A stretch of 64,000 nt of DNA from Actinophytocola glycyrrhizae (GCF_042653545.1 NZ_JBHSIS010000007.1:186001-250000), one strand, 5' to 3'; shown: positions 1 through 8,823, counted from the first letter of the stretch. Notes: generated from the letters alone by a model not told the origin. Numbers and translations: made by a program.

Positions 1-1
1 C

Positions 2-118
2 GTGAAGGGCGAACAGGGCGACATCCGCGACGAGCCCTACCGCCGTCACGGGCCGCGCGGTGTGCGGGCCATGCACGCGGGCCAGTGGGGTTTCTACAGC
101 ACCGCCTGCTTCCCGTAA
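2..118 (+). CDS. C-terminal end of an unidentified protein (partial)
   Basis: An open frame enters from the left edge and stops at TAA 116-118, giving the last 38 residues of a protein. The fragment is polar, rich in Arg and Gly, and ends in an aromatic stretch (QWGFYSTACFP). I do not recognise the family. It lies about 90 bp before the HerA start on the same strand, so it may or may not be cotranscribed with the DNA-end-processing operon. Confidence 0.5.
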   Translation: MKGEQGDIRDEPYRRHGPRGVRAMHAGQWGFYSTACFP

Positions 119-205
119 GCGCGCAACGCCCACGTTCGGGGGTCCCCGGTCGTGTCCGCGCCCGGACATAGACTGCGGACCTCTCGAACGTATGAAGGAG
201 CGCGT

Positions 206-1987
206 GTGGCCGAGCCGAACGGTTCTCCGAACGGCGTGACGGACCTGGCGGCGGGGCCGCGACCCGTCGGCCTCGTGGTCGGCACCGTCGCCGCCAGTCC
301 GCTCGAGTTCTCCGTCGGGGTCGCTGCCGACCAGTACCTGCAGCTCGACGACGTGGTCGTCACCCGGCGGAAGCTGCCGGACGGCAGCGAGGTGCAGATC
401 GCCGGGGTCGTCACCCAGATCGAGGCCGGGCACGAGGGGGCGCGGTTCGCCTCCGACGTGTTCCTGATCGAGCAGGGTGCGCTGCCCGCCGAGGTGTCCG
501 AGGTCGCCGAAGTGACCGTCACCAGGGTCGAGCCCGAGGTGTACGTGCCGCCGCGGCCGGGCAGCGCGGTGTCGCGGGCGCAGGGCGCCGAACGCGACTC
601 CGCGCTGTACTTCGACACGATGGCCGACGCGAAGGTGCCGGTCGGCCTCGGGCGCGACGGGCAGCCGGTGTTCCTCAACTTCGAGTTCGTCGACGGCACC
701 CGGGGCGGGCACGTCTCCATCTCCGGTGTCTCCGGCATCGCGACGAAGACCTCCTTCGCCACGTTCATGCTGCACTCGATCTTCAACTCGGGTGTCCTGC
801 ACGGCGAGGCGCACAACACCAAGGCGCTGATCTTCTCCGTCAAGGGCGAGGACCTGCTGTTCCTCGACTACGAGAACTCCCGACTCACCGACGCGATGCG
901 TGCCAAGTACGGCCTGCTCGGCCTGCCGTCGTCGTCGTTCCGCAACGTGCAGGTGTTCGCGCCGCCCCGGCCGGGGGACCCGAACGGCACCCCGGACGTG
1001 CGGGCCCGCGACCGCGCGGTCTCGCCGTTCTACTGGACGCTCGCCGAGTTCTGCGAGCAGGAGCTGATGCCGTTCGTGTTCGCCGACGGCGAGGACGAGC
1101 GGGCCCAGTACACGATGCTGATCGGTCAGGTCGCCGCCCGGTTGCGGCGCGACCACACCAAGGTCGGCGCCGACGGGGCCATCTCGATCTCCGGCGTCGA
1201 CGCACGCAACGGCGGCCCGCTCCGCACCTTCGAGCAACTCGTCGCGCTGATCGAGGACGAGCTGCTCGACGAGGAGCTGCGCCGCGACTGGGTGGCCGGG
1301 TCCACCTCCACCGGCAGCGTGAACGCGTTCCTGCGCCGCCTGCGCTCGGCCGTGAAACCCCTCGAACGGCTGATCCGCTCCGACCTCAAGGACCGGGGCG
1401 ACCGCGCGCTCACCACGTCGAAGGCGCAGGTCACGGTCATCGACCTGCACAACCTGCCGGACCGGGCGCAGCGGTTCGTCGTCGGTGTCTCTCTGCGGCA
1501 GGAGTTCCGCCGCAAGGAGGAGCAGGGCACCGCGCGGCCGCTCATGTTCATCGTGCTGGACGAGCTGAACAAGTACGCGCCGCGCGACGGGGACAGCCCG
1601 ATCAAGCAGATCCTGCTCGACGTGGCCGAACGCGGCCGGTCGCTCGGCGTGATCCTCATCGGCGCGCAGCAGACCGCCTCGGAGGTGGAGCGGCGCATCG
1701 TCGCGAACTGCTCCATCCGCGTCGCCGGGCGGCTGGACCCGGCGGAGGCGTCGCGGCCCGAGTACGGCTACCTGCCCGCGGCGCAGCGGCAGCGGGCCAC
1801 GATCGCGAAGCCCGGCACGATGTTCGTGTCCCAACCCGACATCCCGGTGCCGCTGGCCATCGAGTTCCCGTTCCCCGCGTGGGCCACCCGGCCATCGGAG
1901 AAGGGCGCGTGGACCGGGGTCGACGAGGGCCCCGCGCCGCCCGCCGACCCGTTCGCCGGACTGGACGACGACCCGCCGCCGTTCTGA
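206..1987 (+). CDS. herA: HerA-family (DUF87) ATPase, DNA translocase
   Basis: A 593-residue hexameric-translocase type ATPase. The N-terminal ~100 residues form a beta-rich HAS-barrel-like region. A P-loop variant GVSGIATKTS is at about residues 174-183, where the usual Gly before the Lys is Thr, and a Walker B segment MFIVLDELNK is near residue 447. I chose GTG 206 because AAGGAG (195-200) lies 5 bp upstream; an upstream in-frame GTG at 152 has no such site. Known HerA proteins form rings that partner NurA nuclease to resect double-strand breaks with Mre11-Rad50. The following genes are SbcD, SbcC and a NurA-like nuclease, which supports that role here. The family call is firm; the exact mechanism is inferred. 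Confidence 0.88.
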   Translation: MAEPNGSPNGVTDLAAGPRPVGLVVGTVAASPLEFSVGVAADQYLQLDDVVVTRRKLPDGSEVQIAGVVTQIEAGHEGARFASDVFLIEQGALPAEVSEVAEVTVTRVEPEVYVPPRPGSAVSRAQGAERDSALYFDTMADAKVPVGLGRDGQPVFLNFEFVDGTRGGHVSISGVSGIATKTSFATFMLHSIFNSGVLHGEAHNTKALIFSVKGEDLLFLDYENSRLTDAMRAKYGLLGLPSSSFRNVQVFAPPRPGDPNGTPDVRARDRAVSPFYWTLAEFCEQELMPFVFADGEDERAQYTMLIGQVAARLRRDHTKVGADGAISISGVDARNGGPLRTFEQLVALIEDELLDEELRRDWVAGSTSTGSVNAFLRRLRSAVKPLERLIRSDLKDRGDRALTTSKAQVTVIDLHNLPDRAQRFVVGVSLRQEFRRKEEQGTARPLMFIVLDELNKYAPRDGDSPIKQILLDVAERGRSLGVILIGAQQTASEVERRIVANCSIRVAGRLDPAEASRPEYGYLPAAQRQRATIAKPGTMFVSQPDIPVPLAIEFPFPAWATRPSEKGAWTGVDEGPAPPADPFAGLDDDPPPF

Positions 1988-2027
1988 GCAGAGCCCGCGG
2001 AGCGAACCGACAGCGCTGAGGGGACCC

Positions 2028-3185
2028 ATGAAGATCCTGCACACGGCCGACTGGCACGTCGGCAAGGTGCTGAAGAACCAGCCACGCATCGACGAGCAGC
2101 GCGCCGTCCTGCGCGACCTCGTGCGGGTCGCGAACGACGAGGACGTCGACATCGTCATCGTCGCGGGCGACCTGTTCGAGACCGCCGCCCCCACACCGCA
2201 GGCGCAGGGCCTCGTCATGCAGACGCTCATGGCGCTGCGCAGCGAGGGCAGGCACGTCGTCGTGCTCGCGGGCAACCACGACAACTCGCGGCTCGTGCAG
2301 GACGTGTACCGGCCGGTGCTCGGCGAGCTGGGCATGCACGTCGTCGGCACCCCGCAGCGGCCAGACCGCGGCGGCACGGCGACGTTCACGACGCGCACCG
2401 GAGAGCAGGCGGTGGTCGCCGCGCTGCCGTTCCTGTCGCACCGGCACGCGGTGCGGGCCGCGGAAGTGCTGCTGCACAACCCTTCCCAGCACAACCAGGA
2501 CTACGCGAACCGGGTGCGCGCGATCGTCGACACGCTGTGCGCGGGCTTCACGAGCGACACCGTCAACCTCGTCACCACGCACGCGACGCTGCTCGGCGGC
2601 CGCTGGGGCGGCGGGGAACGGGCCGTGCAGACCCTGCTCGGCTACGAGGTGCCACCCGACACGTTCCCCGTCAGCACGCACTACGCCGCGCTCGGTCACC
2701 TGCACCGGTACCAGGAGATCGGCGGGCCGTGCCCCATCGCGTACTCGGGCGCGCCGATCGCGCTGGACTTCGGCGAGGAGGACAACACGTCCGTCGCGCT
2801 GATCGTGCACGTCACGCCGGACACCCGGGCCGCGATCCGCGCGGTGCCGCTGACCGGCGGCCGCCGTCTCGCGACGCTGCGCGGCACCCTCGACGAGGTC
2901 GTCGCCGCCGGTGAGGAGGCAGGGGACGCGTTCCTGCGGGTGATCCTCACGCAGAAGGCCAGCGCCGGGCTCGCCGACCTGGTGCGGGAGAAGCTGCCGC
3001 ACACGCTCGACGTGCAGATCGACGAGAAGTTCCGCGCCAGGGCGCAGGCCGGGGCGGTGCGGTCGCGGATCGGGCGCTCGCCGACCGACCTGTTCGCCGA
3101 CTTCCTTTCGGAGAAGGAGATCGACGACCCCCGGCTCGGCGCCATGTTCGCCGAGCTGCTCGACGAGTCCACCGGGAGCCGCTGA
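2028..3185 (+). CDS. sbcD: Exonuclease SbcCD subunit D (Mre11-type)
   Basis: A 385-residue metallophosphoesterase nuclease. The five phosphoesterase motifs appear in order: HTADWHVGK at residues 3-11, VAGDLFE near 46, LAGNHDN near 80, TTHAT near 184 and GHLHRY near 223. These bind two Mn ions for dsDNA exonuclease and hairpin endonuclease activity. It partners SbcC, the next gene, whose ATG overlaps the SbcD TGA by one base (3183-3185), so the two are translationally coupled. An AGGGGA ribosome site precedes the ATG. Length is normal for the family. Confidence 0.95.
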   Translation: MKILHTADWHVGKVLKNQPRIDEQRAVLRDLVRVANDEDVDIVIVAGDLFETAAPTPQAQGLVMQTLMALRSEGRHVVVLAGNHDNSRLVQDVYRPVLGELGMHVVGTPQRPDRGGTATFTTRTGEQAVVAALPFLSHRHAVRAAEVLLHNPSQHNQDYANRVRAIVDTLCAGFTSDTVNLVTTHATLLGGRWGGGERAVQTLLGYEVPPDTFPVSTHYAALGHLHRYQEIGGPCPIAYSGAPIALDFGEEDNTSVALIVHVTPDTRAAIRAVPLTGGRRLATLRGTLDEVVAAGEEAGDAFLRVILTQKASAGLADLVREKLPHTLDVQIDEKFRARAQAGAVRSRIGRSPTDLFADFLSEKEIDDPRLGAMFAELLDESTGSR

Positions 3186-5620
3186 TGCGACCGCTGCGCC
3201 TGATGTTCGAGGGTTTCGGCAGCTACCGCGACGAGACCGACGTCGCGCTGCACGACGTCGACTTCTTCGTGCTGACCGGGCCGACCGGGGCGGGCAAGTC
3301 GACGGTCATCGACGCCCTGTGCTTCGCGCTGTACGGCACGGTGCCCAGGTGGGGCAAGAAGGACGCCATCCGCAACGCGCTCGCGCCCTCGGTCAACGAG
3401 GGCAGGGTGTGCCTGGTGTTCGAGGCGGCGGGCGGCCGGTACGCGGCGGTGCGGCTGCTGCGGCGGACCGCGCAGGGCAACGTGCAGACCAAGGAGGCGC
3501 GGCTCGACCGGCTCGACGACAGCGTGCCGCCCGACGCCGACCTGACGAAGATCCTGGAGAACCCGGTGGCCTCGGTGGCCGAGGGCGACAAGATGACCGG
3601 CGCGGTGGCCGAGCTGCTCGGCATCGGGTACGAGCAGTTCACCCAGTGCGTCGTGCTGCCACAGGGCCGGTTCGCGGAGTTCTTGCAGGCCAAGCCGAGC
3701 GACCGGCAGGACCTGCTGATCCAGCTGCTCGCCTACGCCGTCTACGAGGACGTCGGGCAGCGCGCCAGGGAGCGGGCCAAGGTCGCCAAGGGCAGGCTCG
3801 ACATGATCGAGAAGCGGCGCAACGAGCTGGGCACCGTCACCGACGACGTGGTCGCCGCGGCCGGGAAACGCGTGACGGACCTGGCCGCGCTCGTGCCGGC
3901 CGTCGACGAGGCCGTCGAGAAGATGGCGCAGGTGCGCACCCGCTGGGCCGAGGCCAACGCCACCACGAAGACCGCGCGGGAACAGCTCGCGGACCTCGCG
4001 GCCCTGCGCCGCCCCGGCGACGTCGTCGACCTCGCCACCCGCCTCGCGGACGCCGACGAGCAGATCACCCGCCGTGCCGCCGAGAAGGCCGAGGCCGAGG
4101 AGGCCGAGGCGAAGGCGGAGGCCGCCCGCGCCGACCTGCCCGAGCACGCGGAGCTGTCCCGCTGGCGCGACGCCCACACCCGGCTCGCGACCCTCACACC
4201 CCGCCTTGAGCGGTTGCGGGCCGCCGCCACCGACGCGGAGGCCGCGGAGCAGGCCGCGGGCGCCGGCCTGGCGACCGCGGAACAGGCCCTCGCCGACGCC
4301 GAAGCTGCGCAGACCGCCGCCGACCGGGCCCACCGGGCGGTCGCGCTGGCCGCCGACCTGGCCGAGGGCGAGCCGTGCCCGGTGTGCCGCCAGCAGGTCC
4401 ACGACCTGCCCCACCACGCCGTCCCCGCCGACCTCGACGCCGCCCGCACCGCTGTGAAGACCGCGAAGTCGCAGGTCACGGCGGCACGCAAGGCACACGC
4501 CGACGCCGCGCGTTCCGCCGCCACCGCCAGGGCCGAGGTGGAGGGCGGGCAGCGGCAGTCCGACGAGCTGGCCGCGGAGCTGCGGGCCGCGCCGCCGCTC
4601 GCCGAGGTCGAGGCGGCGCTGGAGAAGCGGGAGGCCGCGGACGCCGCGGTCGAACGGGCCAGGACCCGGGCCCGCGCCGCGCGCCGCGCGGTCGACGACG
4701 CCCAGAAGGAGCGGACCGCGCTCGGTGCCGAGGAACAGCGGGCGTGGGCGACCCTGCGGGCCGGTCGCGACCGGTTCGTCGCGCTCGGCGTGCCACCGGT
4801 GGACGGCACCGACCTCGCCGCCGCCTGGCAGGCCCTGCTCGCCTGGGCCACCGCACAGCGCGACGAGCTGACCGCACGCGTCGACGACCTGGACCGCACC
4901 GAACGCGAGCTGGCCGCCGAGGGCACGGCCGCGAGGACCGCGCTCGCGGCACTCCTGTCCGAGCACGATGTCCCGCTGCCCGAGCGCGCCAAACCGGACG
5001 TGGTGCTCGGCACCGCGCTCGAAGGAGCCCGGCGTGACCACGCGGCCCTGGTCGAGACACGGTCCCGGTCCTCGGCGCTGGTCGCGGAGCTCGAACAGGC
5101 CAGGGAGGAGCACCGGGTCGCGCACCTGCTCGGCCAGCTCCTCAAGTCCACCGGTTTCGAGGCGTGGCTGTGCGCGGAGGCGCTCGAGTCGCTGGTGACC
5201 GAGGCGTCGGAGATCCTGATGCAGCTCTCGGGCGGGCAGTACGAGCTGCACCGCGACGCCCGCAACGACCTCGTCGTGCTCGACCACAACGACGCGGGCA
5301 CCACGCGGCCGGTGAACACGCTGTCCGGCGGGGAGACCTTCCAGGCCTCGCTCGCGCTGGCCCTGGCGCTGTCCCACCAGGTCGTCGGCCTCTCGGGCGG
5401 GAAGCGGGACCTCAGCTCCATGTTCCTCGACGAGGGGTTCGGCACGCTCGACGAGTCCACGCTCGACACGGTCGCGGCCACACTGGAGCGGCTCGCGTCC
5501 GAGACCGAGCGGATGGTCGGCATCGTCACGCACGTCCCGGCCCTGGCCGAGCGGGTGCCGGTGCAGTTCGCGGTCACCAGGGACGGCGCGTCGTCGCGAC
5601 TGCGGCGCGTCGAGGTGTGA
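3185..5620 (+). CDS. sbcC: Exonuclease SbcCD subunit C (Rad50-type SMC ATPase)
   Basis: An 811-residue Rad50-like ATPase. The N-terminal lobe carries Walker A GPTGAGKST near residue 34. A long Ala/Glu/Arg-rich coiled coil follows, broken near residue 398 by a zinc hook CPVC, then the returning coil. The C-terminal lobe has the ABC signature LSGGETF near residue 712 and Walker B MFLDEGFGTLD near 749. It clamps DNA ends and gates the SbcD nuclease. The coiled coil is short compared with the ~1000-residue E. coli protein, as is usual in actinobacteria. It is coupled to sbcD by overlap and is followed 10 bp later by the NurA-like gene. Confidence 0.94.
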   Translation: MRPLRLMFEGFGSYRDETDVALHDVDFFVLTGPTGAGKSTVIDALCFALYGTVPRWGKKDAIRNALAPSVNEGRVCLVFEAAGGRYAAVRLLRRTAQGNVQTKEARLDRLDDSVPPDADLTKILENPVASVAEGDKMTGAVAELLGIGYEQFTQCVVLPQGRFAEFLQAKPSDRQDLLIQLLAYAVYEDVGQRARERAKVAKGRLDMIEKRRNELGTVTDDVVAAAGKRVTDLAALVPAVDEAVEKMAQVRTRWAEANATTKTAREQLADLAALRRPGDVVDLATRLADADEQITRRAAEKAEAEEAEAKAEAARADLPEHAELSRWRDAHTRLATLTPRLERLRAAATDAEAAEQAAGAGLATAEQALADAEAAQTAADRAHRAVALAADLAEGEPCPVCRQQVHDLPHHAVPADLDAARTAVKTAKSQVTAARKAHADAARSAATARAEVEGGQRQSDELAAELRAAPPLAEVEAALEKREAADAAVERARTRARAARRAVDDAQKERTALGAEEQRAWATLRAGRDRFVALGVPPVDGTDLAAAWQALLAWATAQRDELTARVDDLDRTERELAAEGTAARTALAALLSEHDVPLPERAKPDVVLGTALEGARRDHAALVETRSRSSALVAELEQAREEHRVAHLLGQLLKSTGFEAWLCAEALESLVTEASEILMQLSGGQYELHRDARNDLVVLDHNDAGTTRPVNTLSGGETFQASLALALALSHQVVGLSGGKRDLSSMFLDEGFGTLDESTLDTVAATLERLASETERMVGIVTHVPALAERVPVQFAVTRDGASSRLRRVEV

Positions 5621-5630
5621 TGGTGCGTTC

Positions 5631-6578
5631 ATGACCGGACTGCTGTCGCCGACGTCGTACACGGTGGACCCGTGGGATCCCGGGTACGGGGTCGCACGCG
5701 GGGACGAGCTGGACGGCCGCGAGTCCTCCGCCCGCCTGGACGTCGATGTCGAGCTGCCCGCGTCCGCGTGGCGGCCGCTGACCCCGGCAGGCGGTCCGTT
5801 GCCGGGCTCGGTGCTGTTCCTCGACGGCGTCCAGCGGATCGACGCCCGGATCTGGCGGCACGGCGACGGGCCGGAACCGCTTCCCGGTGTCGTGGCCTCG
5901 GTCGCGGCCGGTCTCGTCCAGTGCGACGGCGCCGCCAGGGTCGTCGACGTGCTGGTCGACCGCGGCGTGTTCGCCGAGGAGGGCGACGACATCAAGACCC
6001 CGCACGCCACCTACACCTTCCGCCACACCGCGGGCGGCCTCGACAAGCTGACGTTCGGCGTGACCAGGCGGATGTCCGAGCTGGAGGTGCAGCTCGCCGG
6101 TACGTGGCGGGAGCACTCGGGCGTCGAGGACGACCTGCTGGTGGTGGACGGTCCGCTGCGCGGCCGCACCCACCTGCCGAGGACGGTCGGGTACGTCAAG
6201 ACGCACCAGAAGTCCTACCTGCAGGCCGAGCAGGTGAAGGTGGTGGCGTCGCTCGGGCCGGGGCAGCGGAGCCCGGTGTTCCGGATGGGCACGTCGTGGG
6301 AGCGGATGTCCTGGTACCTGCGCCTGCCGGGCGCGACGTCCGTGCCGTGGTCGGCGATCGTGCGGCTGGAGTGCTCTGCCGACCTGAAGGTGGAGGACGC
6401 GGCCGCGCTGGCCGACATGACCGCGACGGTGCTGCCGTCGCTGGCGAGCGCGCCGCACAAGGACCCCCGCGCCCCGCAGAACCTGGTGCCGATCGGTGGC
6501 CTGGAACGACAGTTGCGGCACCGCCTCGGCGATGCCGCGCTGCTGTACCGGTCGCTACGCGGCGCCCTGGCCGGCTAG
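5631..6578 (+). CDS. nurA: NurA-like 5'-3' nuclease
   Basis: A 315-residue protein with the RNase-H-fold pattern of NurA. There is a hydrophobic strand ending in the acidic motif VLFLDGVQRIDAR (Asp near residue 65), a second strand LLVVDGPLRGR (Asp near 173), then VGYVKTHQKSY (Lys/His/Tyr near 187-195), and a C-terminal QNLVPIGGLERQLRHRLGD helix, a layout typical of NurA. NurA is recruited by HerA to degrade the 5' strand at breaks. It is the last gene of the HerA-SbcD-SbcC unit, ten bases after SbcC, which strongly supports the call. Its 3' end overlaps the convergent membrane gene by 24 bp. Sequence conservation alone is modest, so the assignment rests on motifs plus context. Confidence 0.75.
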   Translation: MTGLLSPTSYTVDPWDPGYGVARGDELDGRESSARLDVDVELPASAWRPLTPAGGPLPGSVLFLDGVQRIDARIWRHGDGPEPLPGVVASVAAGLVQCDGAARVVDVLVDRGVFAEEGDDIKTPHATYTFRHTAGGLDKLTFGVTRRMSELEVQLAGTWREHSGVEDDLLVVDGPLRGRTHLPRTVGYVKTHQKSYLQAEQVKVVASLGPGQRSPVFRMGTSWERMSWYLRLPGATSVPWSAIVRLECSADLKVEDAAALADMTATVLPSLASAPHKDPRAPQNLVPIGGLERQLRHRLGDAALLYRSLRGALAG

Positions 6579-7139
6579 CACCCGCGCGTCCTTCCGCAGG
6601 TCCGCGGCCAGCCACACCAGCCCGGCGAGCATCAGCACCCCGTGTGCGATCCGCACCGGCGCCGGCGTGAAGAACTGCGGCAGGAAGAGCACGAACCCGG
6701 CCGCGAACACCCAGGCACTCGGGCGCTTCAGCTTGAGCGCGACGAGCACCGCCCCCACCGCGAGCGCGACCAGCCCGACGCCGAACGTGGTGACGGCGAC
6801 CGGGTGGTACCGCGTGGCCTCGGCGACGGCGAGCAGGTCGGTGCCCGCGGTGGTGGCGGCCGCGTGCAGCCCGAAGTCCTCGGCACCGTAGTAGGTGAGC
6901 GTCAGCCCGGCCCCGGCCCACATGACCGCGACGGGTGCGGTGCCGACCAGGTCCCGTAAGCCGAGAAGGGCGAGCCCGACGAGGATGAACCCGAGCATCG
7001 CGAACAGGTGCGAGGCCACCCACGCACCGGAGGCCATCGCGGCGTGCGCCCCGTCGGCGGTGGTCTCGTCGTCCCACGGCCGGACGACGGGGTAGAGCAG
7101 GAACAGCACACCGGCGACGGCGAGCGCGATTCTGGGCAT
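6555..7139 (-). CDS. Multi-pass membrane protein, unknown function
   Basis: A 194-residue hydrophobic protein with about six predicted membrane segments, starting with MPRIALAVAGVLFLLYP. There are no catalytic motifs I can name. The start is ATG 7139 because GGAG lies 8 bases upstream; a GTG at 7148 overlapping the TetR stop is the alternative. It follows the TetR gene directly on the same strand, so it is probably co-regulated by that repressor. Its C-terminal codons overlap the convergent nurA by 24 bp. Confidence 0.75.
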   Translation of the reverse strand: MPRIALAVAGVLFLLYPVVRPWDDETTADGAHAAMASGAWVASHLFAMLGFILVGLALLGLRDLVGTAPVAVMWAGAGLTLTYYGAEDFGLHAAATTAGTDLLAVAEATRYHPVAVTTFGVGLVALAVGAVLVALKLKRPSAWVFAAGFVLFLPQFFTPAPVRIAHGVLMLAGLVWLAADLRKDARVLAGQGAA

Positions 7140-7144
7140 GGGTC

Positions 7145-7702
7145 TCACTCCGGTCCGAGGGTCGAGATGGTGGTGGCGACGAGCCGGTCGTAGGTTTCGT
7201 CGAGGTCTTCGGGCAGGCCGAACCCGCCGCCGGCCTCCAGCGAGCTGAAGCCGTGCGCGACGGCACGCAGACAGCGGGTGGCGTGGACGGCGTCGGCCCC
7301 GCTCAGGCCGTAGGCGCGAAGTGCGGCGAGGACGACGTCGAGGAGCCTGCCGCCGGGCGCGGCGAGGGCCGGGTCGTGGAGCGGGTCGAGCGGCATGGCC
7401 GCGTACCGGGAGGGGTACCGGCGCACGTAGTCGCGGTACGCGTGCATGAGCGCCACGACCGCGGCGTCCCCACCGCGGCCGAGGACCGCCTTGGTGAAGT
7501 GGTCGGTCATGTCGTCGAGCACGCGCGCACCGAGCAACGTGCGCAGCTCACCGAGCCCGGCGACGTGCTTGTACAGGGACGGGGTCGCCACCCCGGTCCG
7601 TTGTGCGACGGCCGCCAGGGTGAGCGCGTCGACCCCGTGCTCGTCGACCACGGCCAACGCGGCGTCGACGACGGCAGCCGGGGAAAGACCGGCCCTAGGC
7701 AT
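7145..7702 (-). CDS. TetR-family regulator with WHG-type C-terminal domain
   Basis: A 185-residue regulator. The N-terminal helix-turn-helix (about residues 7-50) contains LTLAAVAQRTGVATPSLYKHVAGLGELR, in which SLYKH is the usual recognition-helix end. The C-terminal ligand domain resembles the WHG/TetR_C_33 class. It probably represses itself and the adjacent membrane protein. A strong dyad (7714-7736) lies 12 bp upstream of its ATG. The ligand is unknown. Confidence 0.85.
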   Translation of the reverse strand: MPRAGLSPAAVVDAALAVVDEHGVDALTLAAVAQRTGVATPSLYKHVAGLGELRTLLGARVLDDMTDHFTKAVLGRGGDAAVVALMHAYRDYVRRYPSRYAAMPLDPLHDPALAAPGGRLLDVVLAALRAYGLSGADAVHATRCLRAVAHGFSSLEAGGGFGLPEDLDETYDRLVATTISTLGPE

Positions 7703-7713
7703 CCTCGCTACCC

Positions 7714-7736
7714 CGCATAGCCAAAAAGCTAATGCG
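7714..7736. promoter_or_regulatory. Candidate TetR operator
   Basis: A dyad with outer arms CGCAT (7714-7718) and ATGCG (7732-7736) and inner arms TAGC (7718-7721) and GCTA (7728-7731) flanks an A-rich centre. It sits just upstream of the TetR start, where an autoregulatory operator is expected. Binding by this TetR is inferred from position only. Confidence 0.45.
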
Positions 7737-7788
7737 AGTAGCTTGCGGTGTCAAACAGCCAGGGCTCGGCCCCAGCCACCGTCCTGCT

Positions 7789-8085
7789 TCAGTCGGCCGT
7801 GCCCTGACTGGTCAGCCTGAAACGGGCGGTGCCCTCGACCGTGTCGTCCACGTCCAGGGCCTTGTCCTCCACGTAGTCGGCGGTCAGCGTGTCCAGCAGC
7901 ACGCGTGCGCCGGTCGTTTCCTCGGTGACCACGAGGTCCGTGTCGTCCGGCATGGCGGCCACGGTCATCGCGAAGTCCGGTTCGCCAGAGTGCGCCTCCA
8001 CGCGCAGACCGCCGTCCATGCCCACGCCCTCGGAGTCGACGAGCTTCCTGATGGCCAGACCCGCTTCCGGCGTGATGTGCAGCAT
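7789..8085 (-). CDS. HesB/IscA-like fold protein lacking all cysteines
   Basis: A 98-residue protein with the HesB/A-type carrier pattern: MLHITPEAGLAIRKLV, a central strand pair, and a terminal strand ending in ARFRLTSQG. A-type Fe-S carriers bind iron through three cysteines (C...CxC), but this protein has no cysteine at all, so cluster binding by the standard mode is not possible. Similar cysteine-poor HesB-like proteins occur in actinobacteria, often auto-named adhesin. ATG 8085 was chosen because the HesB homology begins there. It is a single gene between two regulators; its role is unknown. Confidence 0.75.
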   Translation of the reverse strand: MLHITPEAGLAIRKLVDSEGVGMDGGLRVEAHSGEPDFAMTVAAMPDDTDLVVTEETTGARVLLDTLTADYVEDKALDVDDTVEGTARFRLTSQGTAD

Positions 8086-8114
8086 GGGTGCTGGCTGCCC
8101 CCGCCGGAGGTGTG

Positions 8115-8768
8115 TCAAACCACCGGTGCGGGCGACGTGGTCTGGTAGATCGCGTTCAGCCAGATCGTGTGCAGCACGGTGACCACGTCGGACTCCGCCA
8201 GCGCAGGCTCGTCGCCTGCCAGGAGCGCGTGCATCGACCGTTCGTTCATCGTGCTCAGCGCGATCGCCAGGTCGCGCGCGGGCAACCCCGGCGGGGCGGC
8301 ACCCCTGGCGCGTTCGCTCTCGATCGCGGCGGCGGCGCGGTCGGTCCACGTCGCCATGACCGACGACCACAGCGCGCGCACCTCGACGTTGGTGCATCGT
8401 GCTTCCGCCGCCGCCAGCGTGACCGGCCGGTGGTCGCGGAACGTCCGGTAGAACGCCGAGATCACCGCGCGCCAGTAGCTCGGCGGGTCGGCGACCAGTT
8501 CGCTGTCGGGCACGACGGTGGCCGCCGCGTCCGCCTCCTGCACCACCCGGTCCAGAAGCGCCAGCAGAACCGCTTCCTTGGAGCGGAAGTAGAAGTAGAA
8601 CGTCGGCCGCGAGATGCCCGCGCCCTTCGCGAGATCGTCGATCGAGATCTCGCGCAGCGCCCGCTCGCCGAGCAGCCGTTCCGCGGTCGCGAGGATCGCG
8701 TGCTCCCGGTCGTCCCCGGAAGGGCGCGAGGCCCGGCGGCCACGGGCAGGACGAGCTGCGGCGGTCAT
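8115..8768 (-). CDS. ethR: EthR-like TetR repressor
   Basis: A 217-residue TetR-family repressor. The HTH is around residues 25-65 (IDDLAKGAGISRPTFYFYFRSKEAVL), very close to EthR, followed by a helical ligand domain rich in Trp and aromatic residues. In Mycobacterium, EthR represses the divergent ethA monooxygenase gene. Here the same arrangement is kept, with a 60-bp intergenic region filled by a long dyad operator. The Arg/Pro-rich N-terminal tail also matches EthR. The call is confident from protein motifs and synteny together. Confidence 0.88.
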   Translation of the reverse strand: MTAAARPARGRRASRPSGDDREHAILATAERLLGERALREISIDDLAKGAGISRPTFYFYFRSKEAVLLALLDRVVQEADAAATVVPDSELVADPPSYWRAVISAFYRTFRDHRPVTLAAAEARCTNVEVRALWSSVMATWTDRAAAAIESERARGAAPPGLPARDLAIALSTMNERSMHALLAGDEPALAESDVVTVLHTIWLNAIYQTTSPAPVV

Positions 8769-8774
8769 GCCGGC

Positions 8775-8823
8775 CACGCTATCAACAGTGTGTTGACTGA
8801 GTCGACACCATGTCGATAACGTG
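8775..8823. promoter_or_regulatory. EthR-type operator in the ethR-ethA divergent promoter
   Basis: A 49-bp nested dyad. The outer arms CACGCTATCAAC (8775-8786) and GTCGATAACGTG (8812-8823) pair with two mismatches, and the inner arms around GTTGAC and GTCGAC (8793-8806) also pair. As I recall the mycobacterial ethA-ethR operator, it contains the same CCACGCTATCAAC block. It overlaps the only space available for both promoters, so a bound repressor would block both genes. Confidence 0.7.
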
